NCBI RefSeq assembly: GCF_000178955.2 | Contig: NC_016631.1 | Span: forward strand, 5,146,001 to 5,210,000 | DNA length: 64,000 nucleotides | Direction of reading: 5' to 3' | DNA from: Granulicella mallensis MP5ACTX8 | GTDB lineage: Bacteria > Acidobacteriota > Terriglobia > Terriglobales > Acidobacteriaceae | Shown here: in pieces, positions 42,157 through 49,773 of the stretch | Numbering within the stretch: position 1 is the first letter of the stretch | How the letters are laid out: every line of letters begins with the position of its first letter | Notes under the pieces: generated by a model | What the model was told of the DNA's origin: nothing | Seen by the model: only the letters and a program-made list of their open reading frames with translations | Databases searched by the model: none | Made by a program: the position numbers and the translations under genes

Positions 42157-43116
42157 TCAGAAAGTTTTTCGGATCTCCTTCACTCCGAGATTGAGCCGCC
42201 GTCGCAGAAGGAGCCGCAACGTTCCACCGTCCTTGTACCCAACTTCCGCGGCGACATCTTCGACACTTGCGTTGCTGGTCTTCAAGAGATGCACCGCGCG
42301 TTCAACGCGCAGACTTTGGAAGTACGACATCGGAGATTTTCCTAAGACACTTTGCAGCCGCCGGGTAAGCGTCCTTTTGCTTGCACCTACGGCTTTCGCA
42401 GCACAGTTGAGGGAAAACCCACGTCTGAGCCTGGCACGCGCCCAGAGTTCGAAGAGTTGTACCACCGGGTCGGAGTGCACCAGGTGATCCGTAAGAGCAT
42501 AAGCAGTCTGAGAAGGTCTGGAATCGACGATGAGATATCTCGCTGTGAGCGAGGCAAGCTCGGGGCTGACACCCCGTATCAGCCATAAGGCCAGATCCAT
42601 ATGGCCAAGAGCAGCTCCGGCGGTTACAACGTTTCCTGACTTGACCACCATGTCCGATTCATCCAGCAATACCTGGGGGTATCGTTCACGAAACATGGGT
42701 GCCAGCCACCAGGTGGTAGTTGCGCGCTGCTGGTCGAGCAGACCCGACTCAGCCAGCACAAAGGTTCCAGCACAGGCAGCGCTCAGAGTTACCCCGTCGT
42801 TGGCCCACTTTCGAAATGCCTTCGCAGCATCTCGGATGTCAGGCCTGCCTAGAGCTGCCTTCAGAGTATCGGGTGTCTTGCAGGCGATTGCCGGGATGAT
42901 CACGCATTCAGGCGCTTGTCTTCCAACTGGCTGAATCGGAACCTTCAGTCCGTGTGCGGTTCGAACCGTCTTTCGCATGCCAACGATCTTGACTTCGAAC
43001 CGTGGAACAACGAGTCCCGTCATCTCAATCAATTCATTCGCGGTTTGTAATCCATCAAGGATGGCCGCCAGCCCCAGATCGAAGACGCCATCGAGTGCAA
43101 GCACATAAACACGCAT
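42157..43116 (-). CDS. GlxA-type transcriptional regulator (DJ-1/PfpI domain plus AraC HTH)
   Basis: A 319-residue regulator. ATG 43116 starts at the conserved MRVYVLALDGVFDLGLAA; the longer frame to 43167 is unlikely. Residues 1-190 form the DJ-1/PfpI-like domain with the nucleophile-elbow-like SAACAGTFVLAESGLL. The C-terminal 100 residues carry the two AraC helix-turn-helix motifs (KAVGASKRTLTRRLQ and VEDVAAEVGYKDGGTLRLLLRR). Regulators of this type respond to small metabolites or reactive species. It is divergent from the ABM/Ohr gene series starting at 43216, with a 99-base shared control region, so it is the likely regulator of that series. Confidence 0.87.
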   Translation of the reverse strand: MRVYVLALDGVFDLGLAAILDGLQTANELIEMTGLVVPRFEVKIVGMRKTVRTAHGLKVPIQPVGRQAPECVIIPAIACKTPDTLKAALGRPDIRDAAKAFRKWANDGVTLSAACAGTFVLAESGLLDQQRATTTWWLAPMFRERYPQVLLDESDMVVKSGNVVTAGAALGHMDLALWLIRGVSPELASLTARYLIVDSRPSQTAYALTDHLVHSDPVVQLFELWARARLRRGFSLNCAAKAVGASKRTLTRRLQSVLGKSPMSYFQSLRVERAVHLLKTSNASVEDVAAEVGYKDGGTLRLLLRRRLNLGVKEIRKTF

Positions 43117-43215
43117 GGCACATATGATACGAAATCTGGCAGTTTTGCCAATGGTTAAATCGCCCATCAGCGCCTAGATTGAGACAGAGCCATTTATGGC
43201 TCGAGGAGCGATCAA

Positions 43216-43515
43216 ATGATTACAGTTGGCCTTTTTGTCCGCTTGGAAGCAAAACCGGGCAAAGAAGAGGAGCTCGCTGCGTTCTTGATGCAGGGGCTCA
43301 AGCTTGCGAACCGGGAGACAACGACTCCCGTGTGGTTTGCGTTTCGACTCGATGGCGGAAGCTTTGCCATCTTCGATGCTTTCGCAGATGAAACTGGACG
43401 GCAAGCTCATCTCAATGGACCTATTGCCAAGGCGCTCATGGAGTACGCGCCTGACCTACTTGCAGAGCCCCCGACAATTCAGCAGTTAGACGTAATGGGT
43501 GCCAAGCTCTCCTAG
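43216..43515 (+). CDS. ABM-domain protein (antibiotic biosynthesis monooxygenase-like)
   Basis: A 99-residue dimeric alpha/beta-barrel-type protein. It starts MITVGLFVRLEAKPGKEEEL, the characteristic ABM start, and ends with a strand before GAKLS. GGAG lies before ATG 43216 (CGAGGAGCGATCAA). A second, exported ABM protein with the same FxIFDxFA core and HL.G.IAKAL pattern lies at 44148. Members of this fold range from monooxygenases to stress proteins of unknown reaction. First gene of the series read away from the GlxA-type regulator. Confidence 0.82.
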   Translation: MITVGLFVRLEAKPGKEEELAAFLMQGLKLANRETTTPVWFAFRLDGGSFAIFDAFADETGRQAHLNGPIAKALMEYAPDLLAEPPTIQQLDVMGAKLS

Positions 43516-43606
43516 CTATCCGCCCCAACCGGATTCTTACAGCTCTGCGCAAGTCATTAGCTGTGCTCATCAGATCAATTTCAAGTTCGGGAAGAAAGAG
43601 AGAAAT

Positions 43607-44032
43607 ATGTCAGTAAATGTTCTTTATACGACGCAGGCTACTGCGGTCGGCGGTCGTGACGGTCGCGCTACGACTAAGGACGGAAGTCTTGATGTAAAGC
43701 TAACGATTCCTAAAGAGCTGGGTGGTCCCGGTGGCCCAGGCAACAATCCTGAACAGTTGTTCGCAGCCGGATACGCTGCCTGCTTCCTTGGCGCCATGAA
43801 GGCTGTTTCCTCGCAAGGAGGGCCGAAGGTTCCTCAGGATACTGCTGTAACAGCTTCTGTCGGTATTGGCCCGAGATCAGAGGGTGGCTTCGGCCTTGTA
43901 GTCGGACTCTCTATATCTCTCCCCGGATTGTCCTCCGCCGACGCCCATGCCCTCGTCGAGAAAGCGCATCAGGTTTGCCCCTACTCCAACGCTACCCGGA
44001 ACAATCTCGACGTAAAGCTTGAAGTGATTTAG
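43607..44032 (+). CDS. ohr: Ohr-type organic hydroperoxide reductase
   Basis: A 141-residue thiol peroxidase of the OsmC/Ohr family that reduces organic hydroperoxides. Both redox cysteines are present: in AAGYAACFLGAM and in HQVCPYSNATRNN. The N-terminus NVLYTTQATAVGGRDG and the GGPGGPGNNPEQLFAAG loop are typical of Ohr rather than OsmC. ATG 43607 is chosen because it starts at the conserved N-terminus; a longer frame from 43499 overlaps the preceding gene. Its presence next to the regulator and molybdoenzyme genes suggests a peroxide or reactive-species theme. Confidence 0.92.
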   Translation: MSVNVLYTTQATAVGGRDGRATTKDGSLDVKLTIPKELGGPGGPGNNPEQLFAAGYAACFLGAMKAVSSQGGPKVPQDTAVTASVGIGPRSEGGFGLVVGLSISLPGLSSADAHALVEKAHQVCPYSNATRNNLDVKLEVI

Positions 44033-44147
44033 TAACAGCAATCGGCTGATGCTTGTTCGTTGGAACAACCTGGTCGCCGGGACAACAAGGAGATGTGAAA
44101 TTTCATACACCACAAAACAACATTCGCTGGGCAAGAGCCATAACCGC

Positions 44148-44597
44148 ATGATTCCTCTTGCGCTGGTCGCTCTGGTGGCAACCACTTTTGGATTCAACGC
44201 GGCGACTCGCGCTCAGGATGCTCCAGCAGCTTCGGGCGCCCAGGGGCAGGTTCAATCGACCGGGAAGAACTCAGCACAGGAGGGTAACTCAATGGAAGCA
44301 ATCGGATTGTTAGTCCTGCTCGAAGTACGTCCAGGCAAGGAGGCCGATGCAGAAGCATTTCTGAAATCGGCTCAGCCTCTCGCGCTCAATGAAAACGGGA
44401 CTCTCAAATGGTATGCGATCAAACTTGGACCGGGAAAGTTCGGCATCTTCGACACCTTTGCCAATGAAGCCGGCCGCAATGCTCACCTGACCGGCGAGAT
44501 CGCAAAGGCGCTCGGCGCGCGGGCTAACGAATTGTTCGCGACTCCTCCGCAGATCGAAAAAGTGGAGATCCTTGCAAGCACACCTTTGAAGAAGTAG
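44148..44597 (+). CDS. Exported ABM-domain protein
   Basis: From ATG 44148 the protein has 149 residues: a signal peptide (IPLALVALVATTFGFNAATRAQ), a Gly/Gln/Ser-rich linker, then an ABM domain (AIGLLVLLEVRPGKEADAEAF ... FGIFDTFANEAGRNAHL) closely matching the cytosolic protein at 43216. With this start the signal peptide has no positive n-region. An ATT at 44100 sits eight bases after AAGGAG, at the position where the next gene (44716) has ATG in a near-identical leader, and would add KQHSLGKSHNR. The start is therefore uncertain. An ABM domain in the periplasm is unusual to my knowledge. It probably works with the secreted and membrane proteins that follow. Confidence 0.7.
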   Translation: MIPLALVALVATTFGFNAATRAQDAPAASGAQGQVQSTGKNSAQEGNSMEAIGLLVLLEVRPGKEADAEAFLKSAQPLALNENGTLKWYAIKLGPGKFGIFDTFANEAGRNAHLTGEIAKALGARANELFATPPQIEKVEILASTPLKK

Positions 44598-44715
44598 GCT
44601 TCCGCGTGATTTCGTTCCCCCGAATTCGCACGGGGATGCCGAGAAACTCAACAACATCCAATCACCGGCCAGGATCAACAAATGCTTGATCGCCGGAATA
44701 ACCAGGAGATATGAA

Positions 44716-45375
44716 ATGAATCAATATTCGCTACGGCGTCTCGTCTATGCCGCTTTGCTGGCCGCACTGGCAACACCACTCACAGTCCAAGCCCAGGCGA
44801 AAGCCGCCCCTCCGATTGACGGTATTATCGGAAAGCTTCAGTCATTCGATGGCAAGTCGCTCGATGTTGCAACAAGTGCAGGCGTGGTCCATGTCGTGGT
44901 CAAGGGGCACCTCACAACCTATAAACAAATACCCTCCGATTTGAGCCATGTAGCAACGGCTCCTTATATCGGCGTTGCATCGGCTGAGCAGGACGGCAAG
45001 CAAGTCGCGAAGCAGATCTTCATCTTTCCCGCGGAGCTGCGTGGAGCTGCGGAAGGTAGCGTCCTGACAGACCCTCCGGGGGCAACCTCTCACAGCAGAA
45101 TGACCAACGGCACAATCTCTCGCCCTGCGGCATCGCACTCACGCATGACGAACGGAACGGTCCAGAATAGCAACGGTACAACGCTGGTGGTGAACTACCA
45201 GGACGGCTCCCAAACGATCTCCATACCGCCTGGTGTCCCGGTCACATTAGTCGCCCCGCAACAGGTTGCTTTCACTCCCGGCGATGTCGTCTACGCCACG
45301 ACGAAGAAGCTCTCGGACAGAACACTTGTCACGGACAAGATCTTTCAGTTCGTTCCTGCGGCAGCGTCTCACTAA
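44716..45375 (+). CDS. Secreted protein of unknown function with an internal SHSRMTNGT repeat
   Basis: A 219-residue protein. ATG 44716 follows CAGGAGATATGAA. The signal peptide is LVYAALLAALATPLTVQAQ. The mature part starts with a small beta-domain (GIIGKLQSFDGKSLDVATSAG), like the DUF5666/OB-type folds found beside cytochrome genes. It then has two copies of SHSRMTNGT(I/V) 17 residues apart, and a second beta-domain (TTLVVNYQDGSQTISIPPGV). It ends four bases before the cytochrome b gene, so the two are co-transcribed. Binding of a small ligand or metal is possible, but nothing is shown. Confidence 0.7.
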   Translation: MNQYSLRRLVYAALLAALATPLTVQAQAKAAPPIDGIIGKLQSFDGKSLDVATSAGVVHVVVKGHLTTYKQIPSDLSHVATAPYIGVASAEQDGKQVAKQIFIFPAELRGAAEGSVLTDPPGATSHSRMTNGTISRPAASHSRMTNGTVQNSNGTTLVVNYQDGSQTISIPPGVPVTLVAPQQVAFTPGDVVYATTKKLSDRTLVTDKIFQFVPAAASH

Positions 45376-45378
45376 GCC

Positions 45379-46236
45379 ATGCAGTTGAGGCTTCAGAAGG
45401 TGAACCCTTCGGCATCCCTTCCTCATGAACCGAGTTCCGCGAGCACGCCTTTGGTACAACCAGGCGTGCTCGTGGTTAAACGGCACCATGTTCTGGTGCG
45501 CTGCAGCCACTGGTTGAATATCCCGCTCCTTCTTGGACTTATTCTGAGCGGCATTTCCATTTACTGGTCGTCGCCGATCTATCAACACAAGCCAGACCCG
45601 AATACGGGAAACTTCGACGTGGCAGCAGATATCGGAATCTGGATTTGCGCCCACGTCCACGGCCAACACCACTACGCCAGTCCGCCCGATTGGATTTACA
45701 ACCATATGAGTCTCGGACCGGGCATGTTAGCGCTAGCTCTGCGCATTCATTGGCTGTGTGCTTACCTGTTCATGCTGAACGGCACAGTGTACGTTGCAGG
45801 GCTTGCGCTGGGAGGAGGATGGCGTTCCCTGCTGCCTCGCCGGACCGACCTGTTTGATGCGCTCAGGATGCTTCGATACTACCTCGGCGTTCCCTTCGCG
45901 AAACTCACACACCGCGAATGGCTGCATCCCCATTTCAGTACAAAGTACAACGCTCTCCAGCGTGCAGCGTACTTTTCTATTCCGGTCGCCGGATTTCTTT
46001 CAGTTGCTACTGGCTGGGCGATTCATAAGCCCATGCAACTCCATTGGCTGGCTGCGCTATTTGGAGGCTTTGACGTAGCGCGTGTGTGGCACTTCTGGCT
46101 CATGTGGCTCTTTATTTTCTTTGTTGTGCCACATGTAATTTTAGTTCTCGCCGACGGATGGGATACGCTGCGCGCCATGATCGTAGGTTGGTCAACCAAA
46201 GTAGATCGTTCGGAGGTGATCGAAAATGAATCATGA
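45379..46236 (+). CDS. Membrane cytochrome b subunit (formate/thiosulfate reductase gamma-like)
   Basis: A 285-residue protein with four hydrophobic helices. Candidate haem ligands are RCSHWLNIPLLLGLILSG in helix 1, RIHWLCAYLFMLNGTVYV in helix 2, and the late WHFWLMWLFIFFVVPHVIL. This is the pattern of diheme cytochrome b domains that pass quinol electrons to a periplasmic enzyme. The start ATG 45379 is four bases past the previous stop. The gene overlaps the molybdopterin oxidoreductase gene by eleven bases, so the two products are almost certainly partners: a quinone-linked membrane arm and a catalytic arm. Confidence 0.86.
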   Translation: MQLRLQKVNPSASLPHEPSSASTPLVQPGVLVVKRHHVLVRCSHWLNIPLLLGLILSGISIYWSSPIYQHKPDPNTGNFDVAADIGIWICAHVHGQHHYASPPDWIYNHMSLGPGMLALALRIHWLCAYLFMLNGTVYVAGLALGGGWRSLLPRRTDLFDALRMLRYYLGVPFAKLTHREWLHPHFSTKYNALQRAAYFSIPVAGFLSVATGWAIHKPMQLHWLAALFGGFDVARVWHFWLMWLFIFFVVPHVILVLADGWDTLRAMIVGWSTKVDRSEVIENES

Positions 46237-47326
46237 TGAGGAGAACGGCAATTCATTAGAGCCGGAAGATATTCCCTCGGTGGGTACTGAATCGAAACAG
46301 GAGACGACAGAGTTACCAGAAGCTAGCCCTGAAGATGCGAACCCTTCCGTCCCCATGTCCATTGAAAAGCCCGAGATCGTTGAAGCGATCGAACAATCCG
46401 TTAATGCAGAAGAATCGCCCTCGTCATCCGTAGAATCTGTGCCGCTCACGGATGAAGTGGTTCCACCTATTGCAGTAGAACCTGTCCTCGTGAAGACGCA
46501 CCAAAGTTTCCTTGAAGAGCAGCCTCTCCCTGTCATTGTGATGGCTCCCCGAGTTCTGCGCTATCGAACCCGGCGTGAAGTTTTGGGGTTTGGAATCGGC
46601 GCGGTGGCTGCGGCGATAGGCGCTGGTCTTCTCCTGCCACAAGCTACGCTCAATCGCATGGGTATACGTCGAGATATGAACTTTCGTGGGAAGGAGTGGC
46701 TACTAAACAAAGCATTGCGGATCGACGATGACGTGGCTGAAGCACTCTACTCAGGAAATCGCAGGGTACCGACCTATACAAAATCTCAAACTACCCCGAT
46801 TAAGAATAACTACAACGGAGGCACTCCTGACCCTGGATATATATCGGGATGGAATCTAACTTTGGAAGGGCTCGCTTCCGGCTTGATCGTCTCTCTCGAT
46901 ATTCGGAATCTCATGAATCGCTTCTCGGTGCATGAGCAAATTACGCGGCTGGTTTGCGTTGAAGGCTGGAGTGCGATCGCGTGGTGGGCGGGTTTGAAGT
47001 TCGACGATCTACTTCATGCCTACCCGCCGAAATCGCAGGCAAATTGGGCTCGTGTGGAGTCATCTGTCAATGTCGACGCCGCCGGGAATTCCGATCCCTA
47101 CTTTGTCTCTATCGACCTGGCGACGGCACGCCATCCGCAGACGTTGCTCGTCACACACCATAATGGTCAGCCCCTTACCCTAGAGCACGGAGCACCGCTC
47201 CGTCTCCTGGCACCTGTAAAACTCGGCTTGAAGAACGTGAAGGCCATTACCCGGATTACCTATTCGGCGGAGGAGCCAAGAGACTACTGGACTTCCTATG
47301 GATATGCCTCCTACGACGGAATCTAA
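46226..47326 (+). CDS. Tat-exported molybdopterin-dependent oxidoreductase (sulfite-oxidase/MsrP-like fold)
   Basis: A 366-residue enzyme. ATG 46226 follows GGAGGTGATC. The first 110 residues are an acidic, Glu/Pro/Ser-rich extension, unusual for the family. They are followed by RTRREVLGFGIGAVAAAIGAG, a twin-arginine-like signal or membrane anchor placed internally. The catalytic domain has the molybdenum-ligating cysteine in LVCVEGWSAIAWW, preceded by ISGWNLTLEGLASG. The family includes sulfite oxidase, MsrP (methionine-sulfoxide reductase) and enzymes of unknown substrate. The cytochrome b partner resembles the MsrP-MsrQ arrangement but is not MsrQ-like in sequence that I can recognise. Confidence 0.85.
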   Translation: MNHDEENGNSLEPEDIPSVGTESKQETTELPEASPEDANPSVPMSIEKPEIVEAIEQSVNAEESPSSSVESVPLTDEVVPPIAVEPVLVKTHQSFLEEQPLPVIVMAPRVLRYRTRREVLGFGIGAVAAAIGAGLLLPQATLNRMGIRRDMNFRGKEWLLNKALRIDDDVAEALYSGNRRVPTYTKSQTTPIKNNYNGGTPDPGYISGWNLTLEGLASGLIVSLDIRNLMNRFSVHEQITRLVCVEGWSAIAWWAGLKFDDLLHAYPPKSQANWARVESSVNVDAAGNSDPYFVSIDLATARHPQTLLVTHHNGQPLTLEHGAPLRLLAPVKLGLKNVKAITRITYSAEEPRDYWTSYGYASYDGI

Positions 47327-47414
47327 TTTACCGTCCGCTTCCCGTTCGAAGAACGCGTAGGAATTATCACGAAAGAGATTCGTCTCTATACTGGCATGTG
47401 GAGGCAGAACGCAC

Positions 47415-48317
47415 ATGGATGCAGATGATTTGAGGATTGTGGAAGCCGTGGCAAGAATCGGCAGCATGAACCGGGCGGCTGCCGAACTGAACATGGTGCA
47501 ATCAAATGTCACCGCCCGAATTCGTCTCCTGGAGGAAGAGCTCGGCGTTCAACTATTCGTCAGGCACAGCCGCGGTGTGGAACCGAGTGCAGCTGGCCTG
47601 CGCCTCCTTTCTTACGGGGAGCAAATACATTCTCTGTTCCAGCAAGCCATCACAGCAGTCAAAGAAGATGGAACTCCAAAGGGCAAACTGAGTATCGGAA
47701 TGATGGAGACCACTGCCGGACTGCGGCTGCCCGCACTCGTAGCCCAATACGCGCAGGAATATCCGAGGGTCGAGTTGGCCATCATGACAGGTACTACGTC
47801 GTCTCTGATCCAGCAGGTGGCGGATAACGAATTGGATGGTGCTTTTGTGGCCGGGCCTATTCATCATCAAGAACTGAGCGAGGAACCACTCTTTTTCGAA
47901 GACCTTGTCCTCGTAAGTTCTTTATCCATAAGGAACTTCGATGACCTCGCCAAAATTGAAAATCTCAAAGCCATTGTGTTTCGACAGGGTTGTTCTTACC
48001 GTCAGAGGCTCAGCTCTATCCTCGATGGGCTGGATATTCGTCATGTGGTGATGGAATTTTCCTCTCTCGATGCAATCATTACCTGCATCACTGCAGGCGT
48101 TGGGATAACGCTGCTACCGAAGACGCTGGCGGAGAGACTTTGGATCGATCAGTCCGTCACGATGCATGAGCTCCCAGCGGATCAGACGCGAGTAGAGACT
48201 GTATTTGTGAGACGACATGATCGTTATCCGACAAGCGCACTCAACGCCTTCCTGAAGATGACCCGCGAGATCTCGGATGTTGCGATCCTCGATCGACAAT
48301 TGCACGCTATCGGCTAA
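47415..48317 (+). CDS. LysR-family transcriptional regulator
   Basis: A 300-residue regulator. The N-terminal winged helix-turn-helix is DLRIVEAVARIGSMNRAAAEL followed by VQSNVTARIRLLEEELGVQLF. The C-terminal effector domain begins GKLSIGMMETTAGLRLP and contains GVGITLLPKTLAERLW near the end. The start ATG 47415 has GGAGG upstream. It is read in the same direction as the SDR gene, 170 bases downstream, rather than divergently, so its target is not obvious from position. The SDR-RidA pair is the closest candidate. Confidence 0.9.
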   Translation: MDADDLRIVEAVARIGSMNRAAAELNMVQSNVTARIRLLEEELGVQLFVRHSRGVEPSAAGLRLLSYGEQIHSLFQQAITAVKEDGTPKGKLSIGMMETTAGLRLPALVAQYAQEYPRVELAIMTGTTSSLIQQVADNELDGAFVAGPIHHQELSEEPLFFEDLVLVSSLSIRNFDDLAKIENLKAIVFRQGCSYRQRLSSILDGLDIRHVVMEFSSLDAIITCITAGVGITLLPKTLAERLWIDQSVTMHELPADQTRVETVFVRRHDRYPTSALNAFLKMTREISDVAILDRQLHAIG

Positions 48318-48489
48318 AGCGATAGCGGGTATCAGAACAAATCGGGCCTCATAGTAATCTTCTTTCGCATCTATATTGCAGCTTGAACGCAGCAGGTAGC
48401 CGTACCAACATGCGGCATCACCAACATCGAGGAAACATCCTGATGTTGCAGCTGCGGCGCTGGCAGCATTGATTTCGATAGGAGCAATT

Positions 48490-49212
48490 ATGGCAAGCAA
48501 AGGAACAGTGATCGTAACGGGTGGCTCACAGGGTATCGGAGCTGCCGTGGTCCAATCTTTTTTGGATCGTGGATATTCCGTCGTCGCAACTTCGCGAAAG
48601 ATTACCCAGGCTGGACTAAACCCATCTCCGAACCTAGCACTGGTAGATGGAGACATCGGCCAGGCTGCTACGGCTCAAAAAGTAGTCGACACCGCGGTTC
48701 AGAAGTTTGGCTCGATTGATGCCCTCGTCAACAACGCCGGCATCTTCTTCGCAAAGCCTTTCACCGATTACACCGCCGACGATTTCCATGCTCTCGTCGC
48801 GACGAATCTCGAAGGCTACATCTACATCACACAGCTCGCGGTCAAGCAGATGCTCGTCCAGAAGTCAGGTGGAAGCGTCGTGGCCATCACGTCATCGCTG
48901 GTTGAAAATCCCAACAGCAGTTTGCCGGTATCCGTGCCGATGATCACGAAGGGCGGTCTCGAGGCCATCACACGCAACCTGGCCTCGGAGTATTCGAAGG
49001 AGCACATCCGCTTCAATGCGGTCGCGCCCGGTAGCGTCGACACGCCTCTTCACAAAGACAATCCGAAGGATTTCCTGAAGACCTTGTCGCCGATGGGTAC
49101 AATCGCCACTTCGGAGGAGATCGCAAACGCAGTGATCTATCTCACCGAATCGCGTCAGATCACTGGGGAGGTGCTGCACGTGGACGGCGGTGCGCACAAC
49201 GGCAAATGGTAA
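48490..49212 (+). CDS. SDR-family oxidoreductase lacking the usual catalytic tyrosine
   Basis: A 240-residue Rossmann-fold protein. ATG 48490 follows GGAG at five bases. The NAD(P)-binding loop is TGGSQGIG and the NNAG motif is present. At the active site the usual Y-x-x-x-K reads P-M-I-T-K: the lysine (in MITKGGLEAITR) is kept but proline takes the tyrosine position. The serine region (ITSSLVENPNSS) is present. An SDR branch with a similar tyrosine loss exists to my memory, so this may be a subfamily feature rather than a lesion. It overlaps the RidA gene by seven bases, so the two are translated together. Confidence 0.87.
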   Translation: MASKGTVIVTGGSQGIGAAVVQSFLDRGYSVVATSRKITQAGLNPSPNLALVDGDIGQAATAQKVVDTAVQKFGSIDALVNNAGIFFAKPFTDYTADDFHALVATNLEGYIYITQLAVKQMLVQKSGGSVVAITSSLVENPNSSLPVSVPMITKGGLEAITRNLASEYSKEHIRFNAVAPGSVDTPLHKDNPKDFLKTLSPMGTIATSEEIANAVIYLTESRQITGEVLHVDGGAHNGKW

Positions 49213-49691
49213 GCCTAGGCAGTCCGCAACCGGCCAGCGCGGAGCGCCGGTTGCTGGACCTTGGAATTGTGCTCCCGAAGGCTCCCCACCCGCTTGGTGC
49301 CTACGTCGAGTCAGTCCAGTCTGGCCGTCTCCTCTTCCTCAGTGGAATGTTGCCGGTCAAGAATGGCAAGCTTCAATTCGTTGGACGGCTTGGTAAAGAG
49401 CTCGACGAATCTGCTGGCCGGGATGCATTGCGAACTTCAACCCTGAATGCTCTTTCTGCAGCGAAGGCGCACGTAGGGTCGCTGGACCGTGTGACGAGGG
49501 TTGTCAGCGTGAAGGTCTACATCGCAACAGATGGAGACTTTTACAACCAGCCTATCGTTGCGGACGCAGCATCGGAGATTCTCCGCGATGTATTTGGAGA
49601 AGACAAGATGTCCGTGCGGTCCGTATTAGGAGTGGCCGCCTTGCCTCTCGGTGCGCCGGTCATGCTTGAGGTAACGTTCGAGGTCGAGTAA
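49206..49691 (+). CDS. RidA-family protein (enamine/imine deaminase-like)
   Basis: A 161-residue protein of the YjgF/YER057c/UK114 superfamily. Family features are PLGAYVESVQSGRLLFLSGMLP, the central KVYIATDGDFY, and SVRSVLGVAALPLGAPVMLEV with the conserved arginine that binds the substrate carboxylate. The N-terminal 25 residues are longer than in canonical RidA, which puts it in a related subgroup (Rid1-7). ATG 49206 overlaps the SDR stop as ATGGTAA. Family proteins hydrolyse reactive enamine intermediates; coupling to an SDR suggests clean-up of an oxidation product, but the substrate is unknown. Confidence 0.87.
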   Translation: MVSLGSPQPASAERRLLDLGIVLPKAPHPLGAYVESVQSGRLLFLSGMLPVKNGKLQFVGRLGKELDESAGRDALRTSTLNALSAAKAHVGSLDRVTRVVSVKVYIATDGDFYNQPIVADAASEILRDVFGEDKMSVRSVLGVAALPLGAPVMLEVTFEVE

Positions 49692-49694
49692 CGA

Positions 49695-49724
49695 GAAGGC
49701 GGGAGCTAAGCTCCCGCCTTCTTT
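49695..49724. terminator. Bidirectional hairpin terminator between ridA-like and GH20 genes
   Basis: GAAGGCGGGAG (49695-49705) pairs with CTCCCGCCTTC (49711-49721) and is followed by TTT. It lies between two converging genes, four bases after the RidA stop and 50 bases from the GH20 stop. Confidence 0.75.
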
Positions 49725-49773
49725 GATATGCGCGATTGATGCATGCCAGGCTCTTCCGTCCAACGATGCCTTC

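Noticed and set aside
43607..44032. OsmC rather than Ohr
   Set aside because: The VLYTTQATAVGGRDG start and GNNPEQLFAAG loop fit Ohr better.
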